Positions 8,377-16,215 of a stretch of 58,455 bases of DNA are shown here, piece after piece. The position numbers were made by a program, and so were the translations under genes. Origin of the DNA: Burkholderiales bacterium (GTDB lineage Bacteria > Pseudomonadota > Gammaproteobacteria > Burkholderiales > Ga0077523); contig JAIESW010000008.1 in assembly GCA_019745565.1 (NCBI GenBank), positions 1 to 58,455 on the forward strand, given 5' to 3'. Position 1 is the first letter of the stretch. Each line of letters begins with the position of its first letter. The notes under the pieces were generated by a model that saw only the letters and a list, made by a program, of their open reading frames with translations, did no database searches and was not told the origin of the DNA.

Positions 8377-9588
8377 ATGACCCGTCTGCGCACCTGGCTC
8401 ACTTCCTCCGACCTCGCGGGCATCGCGGTACTCGCCCTCGTCATCGTGGTGGTGCTGCCGCTGTCCCTCGACATCTTCCGCCTGAACCTGGTGGGCAAGT
8501 ACCTGAGCTACGCCTTCGTGGCGGTGGGCCTGGTCATGCTGTGGGGCTACGGCGGAATCTTGAGCCTCGGTCAGGGCGTGTTCTTCGGGCTGGGCGGCTA
8601 CGCGATGGCGATGTTCCTCAAGCTCGAGGCGTCCGATCCCGAGAGCACCAAGATCCAGTCGACGCCGGGTATTCCGGACTTCATGGACTGGAACCAGCTG
8701 ACCGAGTTGCCGTTCTGGTGGGAACCGTTCCGCCACCTGCCGGTGTCGCTGATCGCGGTGCTGCTGGTGCCCACCATCCTCGCGTTCATCGTCGGCTTCG
8801 CGATGTTCAAGCGGCGCGTGGGCGGCGTGTACTTCGCGATCATCACCCAGGCCGTGGCCCTGGTGCTCACCGTGCTGATCATCGGCCGGCAGGGCTACAC
8901 CGGCGGCGTCAACGGCATCACCGATTTGAAGACCATGCTGGGCTGGGACATCCGCACCGACAGCGCCAAGTACATTCTGTACTTCGTGACCTGCGCCCTG
9001 CTGATCGGCGCGATCTTCCTGTGCCGGTGGATCCAGAGAACCAAGCTCGGCACGCTGCTGCTCGCGATGCGCGATAAGGAAGACCGCGTGCGCTTCTCCG
9101 GTTACGACGTCGCGAACTTCAAGGTCTTCGCCTTCTGCCTGGCGGCGATGCTGTGCGGCGTCGGCGGTGCGTTGTTCGCCCTGCAGGTGGGCTTCATGTC
9201 CGCGTCGTTCGTCGGGATCGTACCTTCGATCGAGATGGTGATCTTCGCCGCAGTCGGCGGGCGCATGTCTCTGGTGGGCGCAGTGTACGGGACGCTGCTG
9301 GTGAACTTCGGCAAGACCTTCTTCTCCGAGAGCTTCCCCCAGCTCTGGCTGTTCCTGATGGCGGCCCTCTTCATCGGCGTCGTGATGGCGTTCCCGAACG
9401 GGCTCGCCGGCCTCTACAACGACTACGTGAAGCCACGGCTCGGCCGCAAGCGCGACCTGCCCTCGGAGCCGCCGGAACCGAAGCCGCTGCCCGCGACGAC
9501 GCCGTCGCACGCGCCGGCCGCCGGCTGGAACCCCAGCGTGCCGCGTCCCCGCACCGATCCGAAGGGCGTCGGCCCCGCGGTGGCCTGA
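8377..9588 (+). CDS. urtC: Urea/amide ABC transporter permease (UrtC-like)
   Basis: A 403-residue LivM/UrtC-type permease with about ten membrane segments. The stretch LGQGVFFGLGGYAMAMFL near residue 65 and the loop following RDKEDRVRFSGYDV are typical. The last 50 residues are a proline-rich hydrophilic tail (PPEPKPLP...) that most LivM proteins lack and that is probably cytoplasmic. The gene starts 25 bp after urtB with a GGAG box and is followed 24 bp later by urtD, so it is clearly part of the same transcript. It pairs with UrtB to form the channel. Confidence 0.9.
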   Translation: MTRLRTWLTSSDLAGIAVLALVIVVVLPLSLDIFRLNLVGKYLSYAFVAVGLVMLWGYGGILSLGQGVFFGLGGYAMAMFLKLEASDPESTKIQSTPGIPDFMDWNQLTELPFWWEPFRHLPVSLIAVLLVPTILAFIVGFAMFKRRVGGVYFAIITQAVALVLTVLIIGRQGYTGGVNGITDLKTMLGWDIRTDSAKYILYFVTCALLIGAIFLCRWIQRTKLGTLLLAMRDKEDRVRFSGYDVANFKVFAFCLAAMLCGVGGALFALQVGFMSASFVGIVPSIEMVIFAAVGGRMSLVGAVYGTLLVNFGKTFFSESFPQLWLFLMAALFIGVVMAFPNGLAGLYNDYVKPRLGRKRDLPSEPPEPKPLPATTPSHAPAAGWNPSVPRPRTDPKGVGPAVA

Positions 9589-9612
9589 TCGAACTCCCGG
9601 AGAGACACGCCC

Positions 9613-10356
9613 ATGAGCAACACCGACTTCGTCCTCGCCATCGAAGACCTGACCGTGTCCTTTGACGGCTTCAAGGCCATCGACAACCTCAACCTGTACG
9701 TGGACAAGGGTGAGCTGCGCGTGATCATCGGCCCCAACGGTGCCGGCAAGACCACGCTGCTCGACCTCATCTGCGGCAAGACCCGCGCTTCCAAGGGCAC
9801 CATCAAGTTCAAGAACCAGGAGATGACGGGACTGGCCGAGCACCGCATCGTGCGCTCGGGCATCGGCCGGAAGTTCCAGACTCCGTCCATCTACGAGAAC
9901 CTGACGGTCTTCAAGAACCTCGAGGTCTCCTTTCCGCGCGGTCGCGGCGTGTTCGGCGCGCTCAAGTTCAAGTGCACCGCCGACGTGAAGGAGCGCATCG
10001 AATCGGTGGCCGGCGAGATCGGTCTCGCCGATCAGCTCGAAACCGAAGCGGGTCTGCTGTCCCATGGCCAGAAACAGTGGCTGGAGATAGGGATGCTGCT
10101 GATGCAGGAACCGGAGCTGCTGATGCTCGACGAACCCATCGCCGGCATGAGCGTGCGCGAGCGCGAACTGACCGCCGAGCTGCTGGAACGCATCTGCCGC
10201 AACCGCTCGATGATCGTGATCGAGCACGACATGGATTTTGTGAAGAAGATCGCGCACAAGGTGACCGTGATGCACCAGGGCAAGATCCTCGCGGAAGGCG
10301 CGATGGAGAAGGTGCAGGCCGATCCGAAGGTCATCGACGTCTACCTCGGCCACTAG
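9613..10356 (+). CDS. urtD: Urea/amide ABC transporter ATP-binding protein (UrtD-like)
   Basis: A 247-residue ATPase. Walker A is GPNGAGKTT at residues 40-48, the signature is LSHGQKQWLEIGML (with SHGQ in place of SGGQ, as usual for UrtD and LivG), and Walker B is ELLMLDEPIAGMS. The family drives import by coupling ATP hydrolysis to the UrtBC channel. The ATG at 9613 follows GGAGAGACACGCCC. The gene is separated from urtE by a 177-bp gap that is almost wholly an 82-bp tandem repeat, which is unusual because these two genes normally lie close together. Confidence 0.92.
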   Translation: MSNTDFVLAIEDLTVSFDGFKAIDNLNLYVDKGELRVIIGPNGAGKTTLLDLICGKTRASKGTIKFKNQEMTGLAEHRIVRSGIGRKFQTPSIYENLTVFKNLEVSFPRGRGVFGALKFKCTADVKERIESVAGEIGLADQLETEAGLLSHGQKQWLEIGMLLMQEPELLMLDEPIAGMSVRERELTAELLERICRNRSMIVIEHDMDFVKKIAHKVTVMHQGKILAEGAMEKVQADPKVIDVYLGH

Positions 10357-10357
10357 G

Positions 10358-10521
10358 ATGAAACGGCCCCCACGCTCCGGCTGGTCGCTGCCCCCCGAGG
10401 GGGCGCGTCAGTGTCTTGGGGCGGCCCGGCGCCACTGACATGAAACAGCCCCCACGCTCCCGCTGGTCGCTGCCCCCCAAGGGGGCGCGTCAATGGCTTG
10501 GGGCGGCCCGGCGCCACTGAC
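10358..10521. repeat. Tandem pair of 82-bp repeats inside the urt operon
   Basis: Unit 1 spans 10358-10439 and unit 2 spans 10440-10521; by eye they differ at only a handful of positions. Each contains the palindrome CCCCCC(G/C)AGGGGG-type core (CTGCCCCCCGAGGGGGCG in unit 1) and ends in GGCGCCACTGAC. Because 82 is not a multiple of three, they cannot be an in-frame coding duplication. The units fill the space between the urtD stop and the urtE ribosome-binding site. The core resembles intergenic repeats that are widespread in Comamonadaceae-like genomes. Confidence 0.85.
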
Positions 10522-10533
10522 AAGGAGTACCAC

Positions 10534-11223
10534 ATGCTGCAAGTCGACGACCTTTTCGTGAGCTACGGCCAGAGCCAGGCCATCCACGGCATCTCGTTCT
10601 CTGCGAAAGAGAACGAAACGGTGGCCGTGATGGGCCGCAACGGCATGGGCAAGACCACACTGTTCAAGTCGCTGATCGGCATCCTGCCGGTGAAGAAGGG
10701 CAAGGTCACCGTGGACGGCACCGATCTCACGCAGGAGGAATCGTTCCGCCGCGTGGCGAAGGGCATCGGCTACGTGCCGCAGGGCCGCATGATCTTCCCC
10801 ACGCTCACGGTCGAAGAGAACCTCGAGACCGGGCTGGAGAACGCCGAGGACCGCACCGTGCCCGAGGACATCTACGCGCTCTTTCCGGTGCTCTGGGACA
10901 TGCGCCGCCGCAAGGGCGGCAACCTGTCCGGCGGTCAGCAGCAGCAGCTCGCGATCGGCAGGGCGCTCGTCACCAATCCGAAAGTACTGCTGCTGGACGA
11001 GCCCACCGAAGGCATCCAGCCCTCGATCATCAAGGACATCGCGAAGGCGCTGAACGAGATCCGCAAGCTGCGCAAGATCACCATCGTCGTGTCGGAACAG
11101 GTGCTGTCGTTCGCGCTGGACGTGGCCGACCGCCTGTTCGTGATCGAAGGCGGACGCCTGGTGCACGAAGCGCCGCGCGAAGCGATCGACGCCGATCGCA
11201 TCAAACAGTACCTGTCCGTGTGA
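10534..11223 (+). CDS. urtE: Urea/amide ABC transporter ATP-binding protein (UrtE-like)
   Basis: A 229-residue ATPase of the LivF/UrtE type. Walker A is GRNGMGKTT near residue 36, the signature LSGGQQQQLAIGRAL is complete, and Walker B is VLLLDEPTEGIQP, a wording typical of UrtE. It forms the heterodimeric motor with UrtD. The ATG at 10534 has an AAGGAG box seven bases upstream, directly at the end of the second 82-bp repeat, so translation is independent of urtD. A terminator-like hairpin follows before the formamidase gene. Confidence 0.92.
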   Translation: MLQVDDLFVSYGQSQAIHGISFSAKENETVAVMGRNGMGKTTLFKSLIGILPVKKGKVTVDGTDLTQEESFRRVAKGIGYVPQGRMIFPTLTVEENLETGLENAEDRTVPEDIYALFPVLWDMRRRKGGNLSGGQQQQLAIGRALVTNPKVLLLDEPTEGIQPSIIKDIAKALNEIRKLRKITIVVSEQVLSFALDVADRLFVIEGGRLVHEAPREAIDADRIKQYLSV

Positions 11224-11251
11224 ACGGATAGGCCACCACCGAGCAGTGCCG

Positions 11252-11293
11252 GGGCGTCCGGCGGTATCCCCCTTGTCGTCGGACGCCCTCTTT
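11252..11293 (+). terminator. Terminator or attenuator between urtE and fmdA
   Basis: The arms GGGCGTCCG (11252-11260) and CGGACGCCC (11280-11288) form a perfect 9-bp stem with a 19-base loop, followed by TCTTT (11289-11293). It sits 28 bases after the urtE stop. The short T-tract and large loop suggest partial termination, separating transporter from hydrolase expression. Confidence 0.55.
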
Positions 11294-11323
11294 CGAAGAA
11301 CCTACTGAGCCTAAGAGGAAGAC

Positions 11324-12553
11324 ATGCCGGATACCCTGGTCAAAATCGATCTCAAACAGTCGCCGTACGACAATCCGATGATCCACAACCGCTGGCATCC
11401 GGACATCCCGATGGCGGCGTGGGTCAAACCCGGGGACGACTTCATCCTGGAGACCTACGACTGGACCGGCGGCTACATCCAGAACAACGACTCCGCCGAC
11501 GACGTGCGCGACGTGGACCTGACCACGGTGCACTTCCTGTCGGGTCCGATCGGGGTCGAAGGCGCCGAGCCCGGCGACCTGCTGGTGGTGGACCTGCTCG
11601 ACATCGGCGCCCTGCCCGACAGCCTGTGGGGCTTCAACGGCTTCTTCTCCAAGAAGAACGGCGGCGGCTTCCTCACCGATCACTTCCCGCTCGCCCAGAA
11701 ATCCATCTGGGACATCAGCGGCCTCTACACCCACTCGCGCCACGTGCCGAACGTGAGCTTCGCCGGTTTGATCCACCCCGGCCTGATCGGCTGCCTGCCG
11801 GACCAGAAGATGCTGGACACGTGGAACAAGCGCGAAGTGGACTTCATCGCCACCAACCCCACGCGCGTGCCGCCCCTCGCCAACGCGCCGTTCGCGAAGA
11901 CCTCGCATGCGGGCAAGGCCACTGGCGCGGTGAAGGATAAGATCGATGCCGAGGGTGCCCGCACCGTGCCGCCGCGTGAACACGGCGGCAACTGCGACAT
12001 CAAGGACCTGTCGCGCGGTTCCAAGATCTACTTCCCCGTGTACGTGAAGGGTGCCGGTCTCTCCATGGGCGACCTGCACTTCAGCCAGGGCGACGGCGAG
12101 ATCACGTTCTGCGGCGCCATCGAGATGGCCGGCTGGACCCATCTCAAGGTAGGTCTGATCAAGGGCGGCATGGCGAAGTACGGGATCAAGAACCCGATCT
12201 TCCAGCCCAGCCCGATCACGCCCCACTACAACGATTACCTGATCTTCGAAGGCATCTCGGTGGACGAATGGGGCAAGCAGCACTACCTCGACGTGCACGT
12301 GGCCTATCGTCAGGCCTGCCTCAATGCCATCGAGTACATGACCAAGTTCGGTTACTCCAAAGCCCAGGCCCATTCGATCCTCGGCACAGCACCGGTGCAG
12401 GGCCATATCAGCGGCGTCGTGGACATCCCCAACGCCTGCGCGACGCTGTGGTTGCCGACCCAGATCTTCGACTTCGACATCCGTCCGACGGCCAGTGGTC
12501 CGACGAAGATGGTGAAGGCCGGTGTCGACATGCCGATCTCGCCCGACAAGTAG
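11324..12553 (+). CDS. fmdA: Formamidase (acetamidase/formamidase family)
   Basis: A 409-residue cytoplasmic enzyme that hydrolyses formamide to formate and ammonia. It aligns along its length with the FmdA family (about 407 residues in Methylophilus): early NRWHPDIP, GPIGVEGAEPGDLLVVDLLD, the cysteine-containing EHGGNCDIKDLSRGS segment, and the GDLHFSQGDGEITFCGAIEM strand near residue 255. The start at 11324 follows AGAGGAAGAC. Its place directly after a five-gene amide/urea importer and before fmdB reproduces the fmd arrangement known from Methylophilus and suggests that imported formamide or a formamide-yielding compound is the nitrogen source. Confidence 0.95.
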   Translation: MPDTLVKIDLKQSPYDNPMIHNRWHPDIPMAAWVKPGDDFILETYDWTGGYIQNNDSADDVRDVDLTTVHFLSGPIGVEGAEPGDLLVVDLLDIGALPDSLWGFNGFFSKKNGGGFLTDHFPLAQKSIWDISGLYTHSRHVPNVSFAGLIHPGLIGCLPDQKMLDTWNKREVDFIATNPTRVPPLANAPFAKTSHAGKATGAVKDKIDAEGARTVPPREHGGNCDIKDLSRGSKIYFPVYVKGAGLSMGDLHFSQGDGEITFCGAIEMAGWTHLKVGLIKGGMAKYGIKNPIFQPSPITPHYNDYLIFEGISVDEWGKQHYLDVHVAYRQACLNAIEYMTKFGYSKAQAHSILGTAPVQGHISGVVDIPNACATLWLPTQIFDFDIRPTASGPTKMVKAGVDMPISPDK

Positions 12554-12564
12554 GAGTCCGAACC

Positions 12565-12912
12565 ATGCCGCTCTATGAGTACTGGTGCGAGGACTGCGGT
12601 GACTTCACCGCCATGCGCCCCATGGCCGAATTCGCGCAGCCCCATCCTTGTCCCGATTGCGGCAGCCCTGCCCCGCGCGCGCTGATCACCGCGCCGCGGG
12701 TGTCGGGTATGGCCGCGGCGAACAAGCAGGCGCACGCGATGAACGAGCGCAGCGCGCATGAGCCGGTGTCGAAGGAGGCCTATCTGGAGCGCAGGAAGCA
12801 CGGGGCCGGATGCTCGTGCTGCGCGCCGGGTTTGCCGAAGCGGGCGACGGCGAAGGGCAAGGACGGGAGCAAGGCGTTTCCGACGGCGCGGCCCTGGATG
12901 ATCAGTCACTGA
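12565..12912 (+). CDS. fmdB: FmdB-family zinc-ribbon regulatory protein
   Basis: A 115-residue protein whose first 40 residues are the FmdB/CxxC_CxxC zinc ribbon: MPLYEYWCEDCG supplies the first CxxC pair and CPDCGSPAPR the second. The C-terminal half is basic and contains a further CSCC cluster. It starts 11 bp after the fmdA stop, so it is in the same transcript. FmdB was named as a putative regulator of the amide locus in Methylophilus, but its molecular role is not well established and the many FmdB-family proteins elsewhere are of unknown function. A palindromic repeat cluster follows. Confidence 0.88.
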   Translation: MPLYEYWCEDCGDFTAMRPMAEFAQPHPCPDCGSPAPRALITAPRVSGMAAANKQAHAMNERSAHEPVSKEAYLERRKHGAGCSCCAPGLPKRATAKGKDGSKAFPTARPWMISH

Positions 12913-12924
12913 CGATGGGACGCA

Positions 12925-13086
12925 GCCCCCCATCCCAACCTTCCCCCACCGTAGGTGGGGGAAGGGGTGTACATCCCCTCCCCCAGCTTTGCTGGGGGAG
13001 GGTTAGGGTGGGGGCCCCACGTGCTGCTTGATTTCGCAGACGGTATCTTCCCCAACGAAGCTGGGAGAAGGGCTAGGGTGGGGCAA
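12925..13086. repeat. REP/BIME-like palindromic repeat cluster, copy 1
   Basis: Two hairpins (CCTTCCCCCACC/GGTGGGGGAAGG and CCCTCCCCCAGC/GCTGGGGGAGGG) flank the spacer GGGTGTACATCCCC and are bounded by CCCCCATCCCAACC and GGTTAGGGTGGGGGCC. A degraded half-copy follows (13045-13086). The cluster separates fmdB from the convergent SUMF1-fold gene. The same design recurs at five other places in the window. Confidence 0.85.
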
Positions 13087-13087
13087 C

Positions 13088-13945
13088 CTACGGCAACTCT
13101 CTTACCACCCTCAATCCGAGGTTGTTGCTGCGCAACTGGGGCTCCAGTCCGTAGCGATACGACGCGCGGACCCACACGGGAAACACGTTCCAACTCCCGC
13201 CGCGGCTCAGGCGCTTCTTGCAGTCACTCATGACCACCGCGCTCTGGTCGCGCGCCGCGCCGTCATAGGCCTGATAGCAGTCCGCGACCCACTCCCACAC
13301 GTTACCCAGCATGTCGTGCAGACCGAACGCGTTCGCTGGAAAGCTGCCGACCGGTGCGGTCTCCACGACCGCATCGTCACAACGGAACGGCTTCCAGCCG
13401 AAGCGGTACTTCGCGTGTGCCGACTCGTCATACACGTTGGCAAAGCCGCAGATCTTCGCCGGATCCGCACCCCAGAACCAGGGCTCGGCCGAGCCGGCGC
13501 GCGCCGCGTACTCCCACTCGGCTTCGGTCGGCAGGCGATATGACTTGCCGGTCTTCGTCGACAGCCATTTCGTGTAACCGACCGCCTGCTCGAAGTCGAC
13601 ATGCAGCACGGGCCGTCGCCCGCGACCCCACGCCTCGTCGGGCGTGCGCTCGCAAGCATTGTCGGCAACACAGGCTTCCCACTCGTCGAAGGTGACTTCG
13701 AACTTGCCCAGTGCGAAGGGCTTCGCGATCGTCACGGTGTGGGGTGGTCCTTCGTCGTCATCCGCGCCGTTGTCGCCCGGCTTCGCTCCCATCACGAACT
13801 GTCCGGCGGGCACGACGACGAGTTCCGGACATCGATCGCAGTCCTTGAGCACCGTGCCCGCCACGGGAACGTCGGCCGCCAGGGCCGAACCAGCCATCCA
13901 GGACGACAGGTAGACGAGACCACACAGACGGCGCAGACCGGACAT
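13088..13945 (-). CDS. Secreted SUMF1/FGE-fold (formylglycine-generating enzyme-like) protein
   Basis: A 285-residue protein with a signal peptide (MSGLRRLCGLVYLSSWMAGS, cut near ALA-AD) and a full SUMF1-type domain: MGAKPGD, ALGKFEVTFDEWEACV, YRLPTEAEWEYAARAG, DMLGNVWEWVADCY and RGGSWNVFPVWVRASYRYG. In true formylglycine-generating enzymes the segment after RGGSW carries two catalytic cysteines; here neither is present. It is therefore probably a non-catalytic binding or structural member of the fold, acting in the periplasm or outside. The ATG at 13945 is preceded by AGGGAG. No sulfatase gene is nearby. Confidence 0.85.
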   Translation of the reverse strand: MSGLRRLCGLVYLSSWMAGSALAADVPVAGTVLKDCDRCPELVVVPAGQFVMGAKPGDNGADDDEGPPHTVTIAKPFALGKFEVTFDEWEACVADNACERTPDEAWGRGRRPVLHVDFEQAVGYTKWLSTKTGKSYRLPTEAEWEYAARAGSAEPWFWGADPAKICGFANVYDESAHAKYRFGWKPFRCDDAVVETAPVGSFPANAFGLHDMLGNVWEWVADCYQAYDGAARDQSAVVMSDCKKRLSRGGSWNVFPVWVRASYRYGLEPQLRSNNLGLRVVRELP

Positions 13946-14160
13946 GCGAACACTCCCTGGTTCGTTGGTACAGGTTCGCAACATTGCCCGATTCCGTCGC
14001 CGTTGTCGTGACGCAGTGCGATGACGGCCCGATCGAGGCTGCTTCTCAGCCCGGATACAATCGGCCGATGCGGTTCGTCGTCATCGATGCGTCGGGCCCC
14101 GAGGGTGGTGTCGTACGGGAATGGAGCCCGCGGATCGCAAACAGACACCGGAGTACCATC

Positions 14161-14547
14161 ATGCCCATTCGCATCGTCCGTCTCGGTTCCGCGCGGCACC
14201 CCGATGAAGGCCTGCGTATCGGCACGGTCCGCCGTCCGCCACGCGGCGTGCCGAAGAGCGAGTACGCGTCGCGGGATTGGTACGACGTGTGGTTTCCGAA
14301 CCTCGCACCAAGCGCGGAGACGGTGAAGCTCGCGCAGGAAGCTGCGACGGCAGCGGATTGGAAGACCTTCGTGCGCCGCTATCGGGCCGAGATGAGCACA
14401 CCCGACAACGCGCACGCGCTCGATCTGCTCGCTGCGTTGTCAAGGAAGACGAATCTATCGGTGGGATGCTATTGCGCCGACGAATCCCGTTGCCATCGTT
14501 CGGTCCTGCGCACCCTTCTGCAGGAGCGTGGTGCGAATCTCGCCTGA
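14161..14547 (+). CDS. DUF488 family protein
   Basis: A 128-residue protein starting MPIRIVRLGSARHPDEG and containing the family pattern RDWYDVWFPNLAPS, a helical middle, and a C-terminal NLSVGCYCADESRCHRSVL segment with clustered cysteines and a histidine. This matches the DUF488/YeaO group, whose members are small cytoplasmic proteins of unestablished biochemical role. The frame is open further upstream, but the ATG at 14161 is where family similarity begins. It converges on the glycine-zipper gene with only 33 bp between the stops. Confidence 0.8.
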   Translation: MPIRIVRLGSARHPDEGLRIGTVRRPPRGVPKSEYASRDWYDVWFPNLAPSAETVKLAQEAATAADWKTFVRRYRAEMSTPDNAHALDLLAALSRKTNLSVGCYCADESRCHRSVLRTLLQERGANLA

Positions 14548-14580
14548 AGACACGGCGACGGGCAAGACCCTCCGCAGTCG

Positions 14581-15132
14581 TCAGTTCTTCCGCACCTCGG
14601 CGCCTGCATCGCCGATCACCACCTTGCCGTTCTTCACGGGCAGGCGGTCGCCAGGCTTCTCATCCATCCGCACCTTGCCGACCTTGCCGTCGAGCAGGTA
14701 CTTCACGTCGTAGCCGACGATCTTCTCGCTCGATTCGTTGACCGTCCTGCAACGCCGTTCCTGCGCGGTGTAGGTATCGTTGTCCTGCATGTGCTTCTGC
14801 ACGCGATTGCCCGCGTAGCCACCGCCTGCCGCACCGGCCACGGTCGCGAGATCCTTGCCGCGACCTTCGCCCACCTGGTGGCCCACAACACCACCGACGA
14901 CCGCACCGATCACGGTACCTGTGATGCGGTACTCGTCCTTCACCGGACGGCGGCGCGTGACCTGTTCGGCCTTGCATTCCTCCTTCGGCGTCACGACGGT
15001 CTGCTTCACCGCTTCGACGCTCACCACATCCGCATATTCGGGGCCGGTCAGCGCGCGGTAACCCGCGATACTGCCGACGGACAGGACGGCCGCACCACCG
15101 AGCACGGCGCCTGCCACCATGGATCTGTTCAT
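14581..15132 (-). CDS. Glycine-zipper outer-membrane/periplasmic protein (17-kDa antigen type)
   Basis: A 183-residue protein. An N-terminal hydrophobic segment (residues 4-24) acts as signal or anchor. A central glycine-zipper two-helix domain follows (GTVIGAVVGGVVGHQVGEG and ATVAGAAGGGYAGNRVQKH), as in rickettsial 17-kDa antigen and SlyB/YmgG-like proteins. The C-terminal part is a small beta-rich domain (VGYDVKYLLDGKVGKVRMDE). The ATG at 15132 follows AGGAGA. The family is associated with envelope integrity; the precise role is unknown. Confidence 0.82.
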   Translation of the reverse strand: MNRSMVAGAVLGGAAVLSVGSIAGYRALTGPEYADVVSVEAVKQTVVTPKEECKAEQVTRRRPVKDEYRITGTVIGAVVGGVVGHQVGEGRGKDLATVAGAAGGGYAGNRVQKHMQDNDTYTAQERRCRTVNESSEKIVGYDVKYLLDGKVGKVRMDEKPGDRLPVKNGKVVIGDAGAEVRKN

Positions 15133-15241
15133 TTTGGGGTCTCCTGAAAAGCACACCGGCATGGTTTCATCCACCGACGGCGCGCACATTCTCGCGATGC
15201 ACCGCACGGTGCGCAACGTCTCACCGCGACGACAGTCGCTT

Positions 15242-16054
15242 TCAGAAATTCCAGACGACGTCGAGCGATTGTCCGACTCTCAACGTCGCACCCGCGCCTC
15301 GCGCCACCACCGCGTTCTGACCGAACGCGACACCACCGAGTTGCGGGTGCATGCGATAGGCAGCGAGCGTGCGCAACGGTTCCTCGCTGACCGCCGCGGT
15401 TTCCTGATCGGTTGTCGTCACTTGGCAACGCGTGCAGGCTTTCACGAGGCGCAATTCCGCGTCGGCGGTCACGAGCGCGTCCATGTGATCTTCTTCGAAA
15501 GCATCGACATCGGCGATGACCACGTTCGGCCGGAATCGATTCATCGGTAGCGGCACGGGCAGCCGTCCGTTGAGATCCGCGAGCGACGCTTCCGAGATCA
15601 CCAGGATGGCAAAGCCATCGGAGAATTCGCTGAATGCCGGCAGTTCACCGGCATAGTCCGGGTCGCTGGGCCGCGGCTTGCCGGGATCGAAGCGCACGAG
15701 ACGTACGGACCGGCCGAGATGCCCGCTGAAGAAGGCAGCCGCCGCGTCACCGGTGTCGATGCCGATGCAGCGGTCACCCCACACCTGTACATCCGTACGC
15801 GGTCCTTCGAGCGTGTCCTCCACTTCGACCGGTGCAATGCCCGGCGCCGACAGCGTCAACGAGCCGTCATGCAGTGCGGCCTCGACCAACGCGAGCCGCG
15901 GAAATTCCCGCTGCGTGACGAAGCGCCCGTCCGGGTGCACGACCATCCAGTGCCGATCGTATGCGAGCCCGGTGGACGTGAGCCCGGCCCCATCGAGCGC
16001 GATCCCGCGGCAACCCTTGACCGGATAGATGTGAAGACCGCTGATGCGCGCCAT
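15242..16054 (-). CDS. MOSC-domain protein (YcbX-like)
   Basis: A 270-residue protein with an N-terminal MOSC beta-barrel domain (ISGLHIYPVKGCRGIALD, then LAYDRHWMVVHPDGRFVTQRE) and a C-terminal MOSC domain containing RFRPNVVIAD and the conserved cysteine segment KACTRCQVTTTD. MOSC proteins bind the molybdenum cofactor sulfur-ligand form; YcbX and mARC relatives reduce N-hydroxylated bases. No iron-sulfur ferredoxin domain is fused at the end, unlike E. coli YcbX, so it would need a separate electron donor. The gene stands alone, divergent from the acyltransferase gene. Confidence 0.9.
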   Translation of the reverse strand: MARISGLHIYPVKGCRGIALDGAGLTSTGLAYDRHWMVVHPDGRFVTQREFPRLALVEAALHDGSLTLSAPGIAPVEVEDTLEGPRTDVQVWGDRCIGIDTGDAAAAFFSGHLGRSVRLVRFDPGKPRPSDPDYAGELPAFSEFSDGFAILVISEASLADLNGRLPVPLPMNRFRPNVVIADVDAFEEDHMDALVTADAELRLVKACTRCQVTTTDQETAAVSEEPLRTLAAYRMHPQLGGVAFGQNAVVARGAGATLRVGQSLDVVWNF

Positions 16055-16121
16055 GCCCGAGTGCCCGCAGAGAAGAATGCCATCCGACTATAGCGGCCGG
16101 CTCGGGGTTCCGGAAACGGGG

Positions 16122-16149
16122 TTGACAGCCGCGGCCGGCGGCGTAGCCT
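16122..16149 (+). promoter_or_regulatory. Possible promoter of the acyltransferase gene
   Basis: A perfect TTGACA (16122-16127) is followed after 16 bases by TAGCCT (16144-16149), a weak -10 match. It lies about 70 bases before the ATG at 16216, in the gap that also serves the divergent MOSC gene. Confidence 0.3.
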
Positions 16150-16215
16150 TCGGTTCGACGATGCGGACGATCCATCCGGCCCGGCATTCCGGATGGCAAA
16201 AGAATCGGGGGCCGT

